Origin: Rothia sp. HMSC078H08
GTDB lineage: Bacteria; Actinomycetota; Actinomycetes; Actinomycetales; Micrococcaceae
NCBI RefSeq assembly: GCF_001808955.1
Contig: NZ_KV795257.1
Coordinates: 131,154 to 154,861, forward strand
DNA: 23,708 bases
Direction: 5' to 3'
Shown: positions 1 through 7,297 of the stretch, in pieces
How the letters are laid out: each line of letters opens with the position of its first letter
Numbering within the stretch: position 1 is the first letter of the stretch
The notes under the pieces: generated by a model
What the model saw: the letters and a program-made list of their open reading frames with translations, nothing else
Database searches by the model: none
What the model was told of the DNA's origin: nothing
Program-made: the position numbers and the translations under genes

Positions 1-243
1 CCCCCCCCCAAAAAATCCGGGCGTCATAAAACCACAGCGTGCGGGCATAGCAAAAGGCACCCCGCACTTAGCAGGATGCCTTTCACAAAAGTTATGAGGA
101 GTTAACCGGTGGTGCCTCCGGTGTCTTCTAGACCGATGCATAAAGCCGCGGCCGCCCGAGCGTTATTGCCACACCAATAGGTGAGGCTCAGGGTTTCAGA
201 GGGGTCGTTTAACTCCTTGAACCCAAGTATACACGAAAAAGAA
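1..243. other. intergenic stretch beyond the rpsT terminator
   Basis: No supportable gene. It begins at the window edge with a run of nine or more C followed by six A. Two weak dyads follow: GTGCGGG at 39-45 against CCCGCAC at 61-67, and AAAGGCA near 53-59 against TGCCTTT near 77-83. Neither has a T-tract long enough to call a terminator. A minus-strand open frame crosses the rpsT terminator and overlaps rpsT, so I do not count it as a gene. Confidence 0.5.
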
Positions 244-284
244 ACCCCCTGCGTTCCCCTTAGAGGAGGGGGAACACAGGGGGT
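235..284 (-). terminator. rho-independent terminator of rpsT
   Basis: Inverted repeat with arms at 244-260 and 267-284. The arms are C-rich and G-rich and pair along about 17 bases with one mismatch or bulge, around a short loop. In the minus-strand RNA the stem is followed by a U-rich run (TTTCTTTTT, plus-strand 235-243). It lies about 45 bases past the rpsT stop. This is the clearest intrinsic terminator in the window. Confidence 0.9.
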
Positions 285-327
285 CTCTGCCCTTAAACCA
301 GAGAGGTACTTAGGTACCCCGCAAGTT

Positions 328-591
328 TTAGAAAGCCTTGTTGACGAGCGCAGCAAGACCGGACTTCTTGTTTGCAGCGGTCTTCTTGTGCAGAACACCC
401 TTGGAAACAGCCTTGTCCAGCTTACGGTTCACAAAACGCAGAGCCTCAACAGCAGCTTCCTGGTTCTGTGCCTCAACAGCAGCCTTGACCTTGCGGGTCG
501 CGGTCTTCAGCTCGGACTTTACAGCGTTGTTACGCAGGCGAGCCTTCTCGTTGGTGAGGATACGCTTCTTCTGAGACTTAATGTTAGCCAC
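328..591 (-). CDS. rpsT: 30S ribosomal protein S20
   Basis: Small-subunit ribosomal protein that binds 16S rRNA early in 30S assembly. The 87-residue length is normal for S20. The protein is Lys/Arg/Ala-rich and helical, starts with the family hallmark [10 protein letters not shown], and ends with the usual [20 protein letters not shown] tail. The start codon is GTG at 589-591, fixed by that conserved N-terminus; the purine-rich AGAAAG just upstream is only a modest ribosome binding site. The gene is monocistronic or at least separately promoted: a 260-base leader region lies upstream and a strong terminator downstream. S20 genes in many bacteria are autoregulated through their leader, and this leader contains hairpins. 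Confidence 0.97.
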   Translation of the reverse strand: MANIKSQKKRILTNEKARLRNNAVKSELKTATRKVKAAVEAQNQEAAVEALRFVNRKLDKAVSKGVLHKKTAANKKSGLAALVNKAF

Positions 592-687
592 AATTAAACT
601 TTCTGTTTTGTCTTATTGGTCGGTGAGGGCGACGCTGGCCGATCATCGACTGAGCGGCGTGGGGATGCCTATGGCAACCGGCCAGCA

Positions 688-709
688 GTGCCCGATGACC
701 ATCGGACAC
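688..709 (-). promoter_or_regulatory. hairpin in the rpsT leader
   Basis: Dyad GTGCCCGAT/ATCGGACAC around GACC. In the minus-strand RNA it is a nine-pair stem with one U-G pair. A second, longer-range pair of arms, GCTGGCCG at 634-641 and CGGCCAGC at 679-686, lies between it and the rpsT start. Both would lie in the 5' UTR if transcription starts near 713. A role in S20 autoregulation is an inference. Confidence 0.45.
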
Positions 710-719
710 TCAACCACAC

Positions 720-728
720 ATAATACCA
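720..728 (-). promoter_or_regulatory. candidate rpsT promoter (extended -10)
   Basis: On the minus strand this reads TGGTATTAT: a TGn extension followed by TATTAT, which matches five of six bases of the TATAAT box. No good -35 is visible at 17-18 bases upstream, which is tolerable for an extended -10. The start point would be near 713, giving rpsT a leader of about 120 nt. Confidence 0.45.
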
Positions 729-852
729 GATGAACAGCCTCCACGACAGACCCTCGCGGAGAGAAAAATACTGTGAAAACCACTACACGCAGCCTCCACA
801 TCCGGCGCAGATTACCGGCACCGGTCACCGGCAAAACTACCGGCACAGGGCG

Positions 853-1500
853 TTAGCCGTTATGGCGAGTCCACGCACGCTCAATCAGGCGGAACGTATC
901 CTCCGGCATAATCGCACCCTCGCGGCGCATCGCATCCGGGCGAACACGAATCACACGGTTCAGCTTCACCTCAGAGGCGCGGCCCTGCGGATCCCACGGA
1001 CCCGAACCAATATCAAGGTAGTTCGAATCAGCGTGCTCACGGTTATTGTGGTCCTTACTGGTCATCATCAGCGCCAGCAGGTACTCACCGTCACGACCCA
1101 CCAGAAGCACCGGGCGGTCCTTACCCTGCGAGTGGTCCTCCTCGAAAGGAACCCACGTCCACACGATTTCACCCGGGTCAGCGTCGCCGTCCAGGGAGGG
1201 CGAGTACTCAAAGTTGATCATGTCGCGGTAATCGCCCGGGTAATCCGAACCGTCGGATGCGCCGGTCGAAGCCGGTGCGGAAGGCTTAGGTGCCGAGGAA
1301 GACTTCGAGGCGCTCGGCTTAGGCGCCGAAGAGCCGGAGGTACGAGCCTCACCCTGACGAGATTCGCCCTTGTGGGACTCGCTCTTCTGGGAGGACTCGG
1401 AGCCGCCCTTAGACGCAGTAGCGTCATTGAGGGCATCCTCTGCCGCCTTCTGCAGGAAGGGCAGCAGGGCAAAGAAAATTTTCTTCAGAATTTCGAGCAT
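853..1500 (-). CDS. PemK/MazF-family protein with N-terminal hydrophobic helix and Ser-rich linker
   Basis: Residues about 105-215 resemble actinobacterial PemK/MazF-like proteins: PGEIVWTWVPFEE (109-121), then KDRPVLLVGR (127-136), a central LLALMMTSKDH strand region (141-151), and a C-terminal basic VKLNRVIRVRP segment (178-188). MazF/PemK toxins are ribosome-independent mRNA endonucleases; activity here is not shown. The first 22 residues (MLEILKKIFFALLPFLQ...) are hydrophobic to amphipathic and could hold the protein at the membrane. Residues 25-88 are a low-complexity Ser/Lys/Ala/Pro linker. At 215 residues it is about twice the length of a bare MazF. The gene follows holA by 15 bases and is probably cotranscribed with it. 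No antitoxin-like ORF is next to it. It may be a domesticated member of the fold rather than a toxin. Confidence 0.78.
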   Translation of the reverse strand: MLEILKKIFFALLPFLQKAAEDALNDATASKGGSESSQKSESHKGESRQGEARTSGSSAPKPSASKSSSAPKPSAPASTGASDGSDYPGDYRDMINFEYSPSLDGDADPGEIVWTWVPFEEDHSQGKDRPVLLVGRDGEYLLALMMTSKDHNNREHADSNYLDIGSGPWDPQGRASEVKLNRVIRVRPDAMRREGAIMPEDTFRLIERAWTRHNG

Positions 1501-1515
1501 GGGCTCTATTATGCA

Positions 1516-2559
1516 TTACAGGCGCGGAGGTAGAGCAATCGCCAAAACAGCCTGCTCCACCGCATACACCGCGTCCTGCGACTCGCCCTTCAGCTGCGCG
1601 TCCGCATCAGCCAGAAGCTGCACAATATGCGCCAACTGGGCGCCGGTAAAACGGCGGCCGTCACGCTGAGCCTGTTCTACCTGCCACGGCGCCATGCCCA
1701 CCTCGCGCGCCAGTTCGTTAGCGCTCAAACGCACGTGGTGCACGCGCGCAATATTGCGGATACGCATGGCGAGCGCACCCAGCATCGGAATCGGCTCCGT
1801 GCCGGTGGCGAGGGAGTGGCGGAGCAGACGCAGAGCCTCCGGGGCGTTACCGGAAATCGCGGCGTCACTGACGCGGAATGCGGTGACTTCGGTGCGGCCG
1901 CCGTAGTAGCGGTTCACCGCCTCCTCAGTGATTTCGCCGGGTACGTCTGAGAGTAGCTGCTGGCATGCGGCGGCAAGCTCCGCAGTGTCGGAGGCGGCGG
2001 CCGTCAGCAACGCCAGGGCGCCGCCGGTAATCGGGCGCTGAGCGGCGGCGAACTCCCCCGCCAAGAACTCGCTCTTCTCACGATCGGTCTTGAGCGCCTT
2101 GCAGTTAATGAGCACGAACTGGGAGCGCACCAGGTCGATGAGCTTCTTGCCGCGGTTACCGCCCGAGTGGTTCAGAATGAGCATAATGTCCGGCTCGGGG
2201 GCGTTCAGGTAGGCGAGCGTATCGGTCAAAAACTCGTCGCTCATAGAGGCGACGTTCTCAACCTCAATGATCTTTGCCGAACCGAACAGGGAGGGCGAAG
2301 CGTGCAGGATCAGCTCCCCCGCCGTGTAGGTGGCGGCGTTAATCTGAACGCGGTCCACCTCCGGGTGGATGCTGCGGAACAGCTCACGCAGGCGTGCCGC
2401 AGCTCGGGAAGCAAAGTACTCTTCGGGGCCGTAGAGCATGACGGCGGGTGCCGGGGTGACGGTACGCCACGCGGTGTCGAGGGCGGGGCCGCCTCGGCGG
2501 GCGTAGCCTCGGGAACCACCACGCTGGGTTGCACGCTTACGCTCGGACACGCTTATCAC
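1516..2559 (-). CDS. holA: DNA polymerase III subunit delta (clamp loader)
   Basis: Delta is the wrench subunit of the clamp loader that opens the beta sliding clamp. Recognised from the N-terminal AAA+-like fold with a degenerate nucleotide site, VMLYGPEEYFASRAA (40-54), the SLFGSAKIIEVENV segment (90-103, typical of HolA), ILNHSGGNRGKKL (128-140), and the C-terminal collar domain with the LKGES motif (323-327). Length 347 is typical; the first 35 residues are a basic extension. The upstream GTG at 2559 and a second GTG three codons later are both possible starts, and the AAAGG before the first is close-spaced. The TATGAT at 2640-2645 on the minus strand could be its -10 box, without a clear -35. 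pemK follows 15 bases after its stop. Confidence 0.93.
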   Translation of the reverse strand: MISVSERKRATQRGGSRGYARRGGPALDTAWRTVTPAPAVMLYGPEEYFASRAAARLRELFRSIHPEVDRVQINAATYTAGELILHASPSLFGSAKIIEVENVASMSDEFLTDTLAYLNAPEPDIMLILNHSGGNRGKKLIDLVRSQFVLINCKALKTDREKSEFLAGEFAAAQRPITGGALALLTAAASDTAELAAACQQLLSDVPGEITEEAVNRYYGGRTEVTAFRVSDAAISGNAPEALRLLRHSLATGTEPIPMLGALAMRIRNIARVHHVRLSANELAREVGMAPWQVEQAQRDGRRFTGAQLAHIVQLLADADAQLKGESQDAVYAVEQAVLAIALPPRL

Positions 2560-2746
2560 TCGCCTTTATCTGCAGGGTACGGGCTAAACTCGGCCCCGCT
2601 GCGCACGGGGGTGCTGCGCGGGTAGAGTCTCGAGTATCCATCATAGCGTTTTCTTCTCAGATGCCTCCTAGCGGTGGTTAGGGGTAGTCGGTCAGGGTTA
2701 GATGCCCGCAGTGAGTCGGTTAGGAACGGGCGGGCTGATCGGGGCG

Positions 2747-4813
2747 CTAATAGGAGGGCGCGGTGCGCGGTACCACCCGCAAATACTGCCGGTGCGTGAC
2801 CGCGCGGTAGCGGCGCGCATCCACCCACCAGAGGGCTACGCTCAACGCCAGCACGCAGAGGGCGCTACACACCACTGCCGGGACGCTCGAACCGGGCTCC
2901 CAGGGGTTACCCGGCGCGTGCGCGGCAGTGTGTGCCGCCCACTCGATGCCCTGCGCGGCAAGGCCACCGGCACGAAGGCACACATCCGCCAGAGCAGGCA
3001 GACCCAGGAGCATTAATCCGAGCGCAGCCAGCCCGGCGAGCATACTCAGCGGCGCCAAAGGAGCGGCTACCAGATTCGCCGGAACCGAGTAGAGCGGCAC
3101 CTTACCGCTCATCGCCAAAATCAGCGGAGTACACCACAGGGACGCCACAATCGGCGCGGCGAGCATTTCCGCGCAGAACACCGGCATGACGCGCATGAGC
3201 AGGCGAATCAGCGGCGGACCCAGCAGAATCAGCGCGGAGGTCGCCGTCACCGACAGGGCAAACCCTATATCCACGGCGAGGTGCGGGGCGGCAAGCAGAC
3301 ACATCAGCACCGTGGTCTGCAGAGCCGCTAGGGACTGGCGGCCCGAACCGCGCAGCATCGCGTAGGCACCGAGCAGACCCATGGCGAGGGAACGAATCAC
3401 GGAACCCTCAGAATCCAGCAGCATGGCGTAGGCGAGCACCGCCGCAACCCCGCACAGCACCATGACGCGGTGCGGAATGGCGAGGGTGCTCAGCCGGTGC
3501 ACGAGCGGCGGCAGGGGTTGGGCGTTTGGCGGGGTAGGTTGATGGGGTTGGATAGAGTGTTGGGGCTGGGCGGGATGCCGGGGGTACGCGGGGCGGCGAG
3601 AATGACCCGTGCCTCTCCCTCGCAGCCGTTGCCTCAACGAGCGGAACAGCAGGTACGCGCTGGCGAAGCGGTACGGACGAATCGCCAACACCAGCCGGTA
3701 CGCACCCAAAAACACGATGGCAATATTCGCCCCGGACACCGCCGTAATATGGCTGAGCCCGCTGAGCTTATAGTCCTCCCGCGCGGTGGAACTCATCAGC
3801 GAGTCGTCCCCGTAGGCGGTGCCCAAAACTAGTGCCGCCGATTCCGTGCCCAGGGTATCCAGGGCGCGGGTGCGCAGTTGTTCCTTGAGCGTGGACAGGT
3901 ACGGCTCCTCCTCAGTCCGGGCGGCGCCCGAGGCGTTCGATCCGGCGCCATAGGCGGGTGCGGGCATCGGGAAAATAGTCGCGCCGCTCAGCTTCGCCGT
4001 GGAGCCGTTGAACTCCACGGTGCCGAGGGCGGTCACCTTCATGCCCGGATAAATCACTTGCGAGCGCGCGGTGCCGCTCCCCCGCTGCTTAGCCGCCGAG
4101 CTTACTTCCGCGCTCGCCTCCGAACTTGCCTCCAGACTGCGCGCGGCGCTCTTTGCCGAACCGTCACGCCGGTACACGCGCACCCGCTCATTCACCAGCG
4201 CACGCACGCTCCGCCCCTGAATTTCCTCCAGCTTAATAACCACCAGAGTAGTTCGCGGATCCATGCGGCGGACCTGCTCCACCGTGCCATTCAGACGAAG
4301 CGAGGCACCCTGCGCCTGCTGCAGGGTAGCGCGGGATGCATCCACCCCCGTAGCGCACAGAAGCACCGCCTGAACCGTCACGATACACGCCAGAAAAACC
4401 AGCTGACCGGTCGTGCGAAAGAGCAGGCTGTAGGGCATCACCGCGCGCGGCGGGAAGAACAGCAGAATCGCCAGGCACCCCAGCAAGGCAATGAGCACGC
4501 ACGCCAGCGGATGCGCCACCCGCCACGTGCCCACCGTCAGCGCCGCCGCGGTAAACGCCCACAGCACCAGCACCGTAAAACTCAGGCGAAGGTCCAGGTG
4601 AATGAGGCTTCCCTGGGCGCGCAGCTCCTGCTCGTCGCGGCGGGTGCGCCACCGCTCAGCACCGATGCTCCAGCGGTAGCGGGCGCGGTCATACGCCGTA
4701 GCCGCGGAACGGGTGAGGCGCCGGGTGAGGCGCAAGGAACCGGGAAATAGCTCCCGCTCCCCTGCCTGCTGTCGGTTCTGCTGTCGGTTCGGCCTGTGAT
4801 TCTGCCTGCGCAT
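2747..4813 (-). CDS. comEC: ComEC/Rec2-family DNA uptake channel, lacking the metallo-beta-lactamase domain
   Basis: Inner-membrane channel that carries single-stranded DNA into the cytoplasm during natural transformation. N-terminal membrane helices (about 78-155) are followed by the soluble OB-like part (about 170-285) and the polytopic competence domain (about 320-665). Family motifs are GLSHITAVSGANIAIV (352-367), a Ser-Val-Ile-Arg-Ser segment (470-475), GFALSVTATSAL (517-528) and PANLVAAPLAPL (578-589). An Arg/Pro/His/Gln-rich insertion occupies about 395-440. The protein ends at 688 right after the last membrane helix, so the C-terminal nuclease-like metallo-beta-lactamase domain of full-length ComEC is absent. 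Its ATG shares one base with the comEA stop (TAATG), which indicates translational coupling. No frameshift remnant of a lost domain was recognised in the 187 bases after it. Confidence 0.92.
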   Translation of the reverse strand: MRRQNHRPNRQQNRQQAGERELFPGSLRLTRRLTRSAATAYDRARYRWSIGAERWRTRRDEQELRAQGSLIHLDLRLSFTVLVLWAFTAAALTVGTWRVAHPLACVLIALLGCLAILLFFPPRAVMPYSLLFRTTGQLVFLACIVTVQAVLLCATGVDASRATLQQAQGASLRLNGTVEQVRRMDPRTTLVVIKLEEIQGRSVRALVNERVRVYRRDGSAKSAARSLEASSEASAEVSSAAKQRGSGTARSQVIYPGMKVTALGTVEFNGSTAKLSGATIFPMPAPAYGAGSNASGAARTEEEPYLSTLKEQLRTRALDTLGTESAALVLGTAYGDDSLMSSTAREDYKLSGLSHITAVSGANIAIVFLGAYRLVLAIRPYRFASAYLLFRSLRQRLRGRGTGHSRRPAYPRHPAQPQHSIQPHQPTPPNAQPLPPLVHRLSTLAIPHRVMVLCGVAAVLAYAMLLDSEGSVIRSLAMGLLGAYAMLRGSGRQSLAALQTTVLMCLLAAPHLAVDIGFALSVTATSALILLGPPLIRLLMRVMPVFCAEMLAAPIVASLWCTPLILAMSGKVPLYSVPANLVAAPLAPLSMLAGLAALGLMLLGLPALADVCLRAGGLAAQGIEWAAHTAAHAPGNPWEPGSSVPAVVCSALCVLALSVALWWVDARRYRAVTHRQYLRVVPRTAPSY

Positions 4814-5964
4814 TAGACCGTCACCAGCGGGCGCAGATTCTCCAGCATCGACGGACCAATGCCGGGCACCGCATCCAGCTCATCTACGCTACGGAAACCG
4901 CCGTGCGCCTCACGCCAGGCAATAATGCGCTGAGCCATTGCCGGACCAATACGCGGCAGGGTCTGCAGCTCCTCAGCGGTGGCGGTGTTAATGTTCACCG
5001 GGGTTGAACCCTTCTGCGCGCTGCCCGCAGGAGTTAGCGTGCGCGCAGGCTGAGGCTGAGCGCCACCCTGAGATGCACCGTTCTGCGCTGCACCATTCGC
5101 CGCGTTACCCTGACCCGCATTTGCCGTGCCACCATTGGGCTGAATCTGCGCCGGAGCAGCCGTCTCACCACGATGCGGCACATAAATCTGCACCCCGTCA
5201 CTGAGCGCACCGGCAAGATTCACGCGGTCCAGATCAGCATCCGCGGCGGCACCGGAGGCGGCGGCAATCGCATCCACGGCACGACCCTGCGCGGGCAGCG
5301 TGTACACGCCAGGGTTGTTCACGGCACCCGCCACGTGCACCCGCACGGTAGCCTCACCGGAGGCGCCACCCTGCGCGGATTCACTTGGGTTAGCGCCCGG
5401 CTGAGCAGTGGACTGAGCACCGGACTGGGTGCCGGGTTGAGTTCCGGGGCTCTGCTGGGCACCCACCGCCTGCACCGACTCGGCGGAAGCACTCGGGGAG
5501 GCGACCTGCTCGGCACGCGGCGCCGCCGAAAACTGGGTCACACCCCACACCACGGCAACCAACGCCAGCACCGCCACCAGAAGCAGCACGCGCGGCGACA
5601 AGCCCCAACGGGTACTGCGTGTGGTGCCGGGCTGATCGGCCTGCTCCCACTCCGCCCAGTCGTCCACCTCATTCCAATCGGGCTGTTGATCCCAGTCAGC
5701 CCAGCCATTCGACTCCGGCTGGGATGCCGCGGGCTCGGCAGGTGTTTCTTCGGCAGGCGCCTCCGCGGGCGTTACCTCAGCAGCAATAGCCAGCGGCACG
5801 GTGTCCTCAGCATCCGGCGCACCGTTCTTGCGGGCGCGGGGGCTACGGTAGAGGCTGTTCATCAGGGAGCGGGCGCTACGCTGCGCACCGCCCTGCTGGG
5901 CTGCACTGTCCTGCACAGGGCTCTGTACAGCGTTCTGGTCGGGGTTGGGGGTCATGCTCGTCAT
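4813..5964 (-). CDS. comEA: ComEA-family DNA-binding protein (SLBB plus helix-hairpin-helix)
   Basis: Membrane-anchored receptor that binds double-stranded DNA for uptake and hands it to ComEC. The order of parts is a long Ala/Glu/Pro-rich cytoplasmic region with a Trp/Asp-rich patch (87-108), one membrane helix (about 124-145), a Ser/Gln/Gly-rich linker, an SLBB beta-grasp domain (about 206-264, VRVHVAGAVNNPGVY), another Asn/Gly/Gln linker, and a C-terminal double helix-hairpin-helix (about 322-383). The last contains VNINTATAEELQTLPRIGP and ELDAVPGIGPSM. The linkers make it longer than most ComEA proteins (383 residues). Two ATGs, at 5964 and three codons later at 5955, are both possible starts. 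It leads the comEA-comEC pair and overlaps comEC by one base. Confidence 0.94.
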   Translation of the reverse strand: MTSMTPNPDQNAVQSPVQDSAAQQGGAQRSARSLMNSLYRSPRARKNGAPDAEDTVPLAIAAEVTPAEAPAEETPAEPAASQPESNGWADWDQQPDWNEVDDWAEWEQADQPGTTRSTRWGLSPRVLLLVAVLALVAVVWGVTQFSAAPRAEQVASPSASAESVQAVGAQQSPGTQPGTQSGAQSTAQPGANPSESAQGGASGEATVRVHVAGAVNNPGVYTLPAQGRAVDAIAAASGAAADADLDRVNLAGALSDGVQIYVPHRGETAAPAQIQPNGGTANAGQGNAANGAAQNGASQGGAQPQPARTLTPAGSAQKGSTPVNINTATAEELQTLPRIGPAMAQRIIAWREAHGGFRSVDELDAVPGIGPSMLENLRPLVTV

Positions 5965-6013
5965 ACCCCTACCCTAGGCTCACGCGCGCGAACGCACGAG
6001 CGCACGCAAAGAA

Positions 6014-6060
6014 CCTGTGGATAACTCCCCTCGCACAACGCGAAAGGGGCCATCCACAGG
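6014..6060 (-). terminator. hairpin downstream of whiA, with an embedded DnaA-box sequence
   Basis: Arms CCTGTGGAT (6014-6022) and ATCCACAGG (6052-6060) pair perfectly. An inner stem follows: CCCCT (6027-6031) with AGGGG (6045-6049). Read on the minus strand it ends in TTCTTTG, a weak U-tract; on the plus strand it is followed by ATTTTTG. It probably ends whiA transcription about 125 bases past the stop. The minus strand at 6016-6024 spells TTATCCACA, a perfect DnaA-box consensus. Confidence 0.45.
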
Positions 6061-6185
6061 CTCATTTTTGAAAAATATGCGGTTTTTGTTCAAAAACGGA
6101 GGGGTTTGGTTTGTCACAAAACCGTCACAAACACCTCAGCCACACGAGCTGCCCGCACCGTTTATGAGCAGAATCTAGCCTTCGC
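6061..6185. other. AT-rich whiA-comEA spacer
   Basis: The stretch 6063-6115 is clearly richer in A and T than its surroundings, with short self-complementary pieces (TTTTTGAAAAA, TTTTTGTTCAAAAA) and a repeated GTCACAAA. It presumably carries the comEA promoter, but I could not match a convincing -35/-10 pair. No ORF is supported. Confidence 0.35.
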
Positions 6186-7151
6186 TTAGTCTTCGCGCGG
6201 CAGTTCAGTACCCGGAATACCCAGCTCCGAAGCACGCTTATCAGCCATCACCAGCAGGCGACGAATACGGCCCGCAATCGCGTCCTTCGTCATCGGCGGA
6301 TCAGCCAGACGACCCAGCTCATCCAACGACGCATGCTTATGCAGCACACGCAGCTCACCGGCGTAGCGCAGATGATCCGGCGCCTCATGACCCAGAATCT
6401 GCAGGGCACGCTCCACGCGGGCGCTCGCCGCAACAGCCGCCTGAGCGCTACGGCGCAGGTTCGCATCATCAAAATTCGCCAGACGGTTCGCGGTCGCACG
6501 AACCTCCTTGCGGGTGCGCGCCTCACGCCACGTGGTCAGGGTGCCGGTCGCGCCCATACGCTCCAGTAGCTGCGAAATCGTCTCGCCGTCACGGACCACC
6601 ACACGGTCGGTGCCGCGCACCTCGCGTGCCTTCGCAATAATGTCCAGGCGACGAGCCGCACCCACCAGCGCGAGCGCCGCCTCCGGGCCGGGGCAGGTAA
6701 TCTCCAGGGAGGAGGAACGACCCGGCTCAGTCAGCGAACCGTGCGCCAAGAACGCACCGCGCATGACCGCCTCAGCGTCCTGCAGGGAGCCGTTCACCAC
6801 GGCCGGCGGCAGGCCACGCACCGGGCGGCCACGCAGATCCAGCAGACCGGTCTGGCGAGCCAGCGCCTCACCGCCGTGATCCACACGCACAATGTAGCGG
6901 CCGCCTCGACGCAGGCCACCACCGCTGACGCTGGTCAGCTCAGAGTCGTGGCCGTAAATCTCCGCGATGGTGCGGCGCATGCGGTGGGCGGTTGCCTCGT
7001 GGTCGACCTCAGACTCCACCACGATTCGCCCCGAGACAATGTGCAGGCCTCCGGTAAAACGCAGAATCGTAGAGATTTCTGCCTTACGAGCAGAGACTTT
7101 CGTTGCCTCGTAGTTGGCGAGTTCGTCCTTGACGAGCGTGGTTAATGCCAT
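6186..7151 (-). CDS. whiA: WhiA, sporulation/cell-division transcriptional regulator
   Basis: DNA-binding regulator conserved across Gram-positive bacteria; in Streptomyces it works with WhiB to control sporulation septation genes. The N-terminal homing-endonuclease-like fold is present without catalytic function: the family motif [10 protein letters not shown] lies at 131-140. The [14 protein letters not shown] segment (222-235) and the C-terminal helix-turn-helix (about 265-305, with [18 protein letters not shown]) are near-identical to actinobacterial WhiA. Length 321 is normal. The ATG start is supported by AGAAGGA seven bases upstream. It is the last gene of rapZ-yvcK-whiA. In a genus that does not sporulate, its targets are more likely division or metabolic genes. 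Confidence 0.96.
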   Translation of the reverse strand: MALTTLVKDELANYEATKVSARKAEISTILRFTGGLHIVSGRIVVESEVDHEATAHRMRRTIAEIYGHDSELTSVSGGGLRRGGRYIVRVDHGGEALARQTGLLDLRGRPVRGLPPAVVNGSLQDAEAVMRGAFLAHGSLTEPGRSSSLEITCPGPEAALALVGAARRLDIIAKAREVRGTDRVVVRDGETISQLLERMGATGTLTTWREARTRKEVRATANRLANFDDANLRRSAQAAVAASARVERALQILGHEAPDHLRYAGELRVLHKHASLDELGRLADPPMTKDAIAGRIRRLLVMADKRASELGIPGTELPRED

Positions 7152-7223
7152 GACCAGGTCCTTCTGGGCGTAGTGTCTAAGAGTCTATAAATTCGGGGAA
7201 ATGCGGGAGAGGCGCGCGCAACA

Positions 7224-7263
7224 ACCGGACTCATACCGCACACGCGCGGTGAAGCAAACCGGT
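7224..7263 (-). other. hairpin in the yvcK-whiA spacer
   Basis: Nested dyads: outer ACCGG (7224-7228) with CCGGT (7259-7263), inner ACCGC (7235-7239) with GCGGT (7246-7250). On the minus strand the stem is followed by TTGTTG, so it could be a weak terminator or attenuator after yvcK. A second GCGCC/GGCGC dyad at 7283-7305 overlaps the yvcK stop codon. Confidence 0.3.
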
Positions 7264-7297
7264 GAGGATTGAGCGTTAGGATGCGCCAGCTAAAGCG

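Noticed and set aside
1..15. C9A6 run at the window edge as a possible phase-variable tract
   Set aside because: It is cut by the window edge and no gene or promoter context is visible, so length and role cannot be judged.
102..398. Minus-strand 98-residue open frame past rpsT
   Set aside because: It starts inside rpsT in another frame and reads through the rpsT terminator.
730..1533. Plus-strand open frame opposite the PemK-like gene, considered as a possible antitoxin
   Set aside because: Its sequence is the Arg-rich complement of the Ser-rich linker and PemK domain, with no antitoxin DNA-binding motif. It is a shadow.
2556..2828. Minus-strand open frame in the comEC-holA gap, and a 35-codon ATG frame from 2642
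   Set aside because: The first overlaps the comEC end and holA start with no motif. The second overlaps a likely -10 box (TATGAT) and the holA start and lacks a ribosome binding site.
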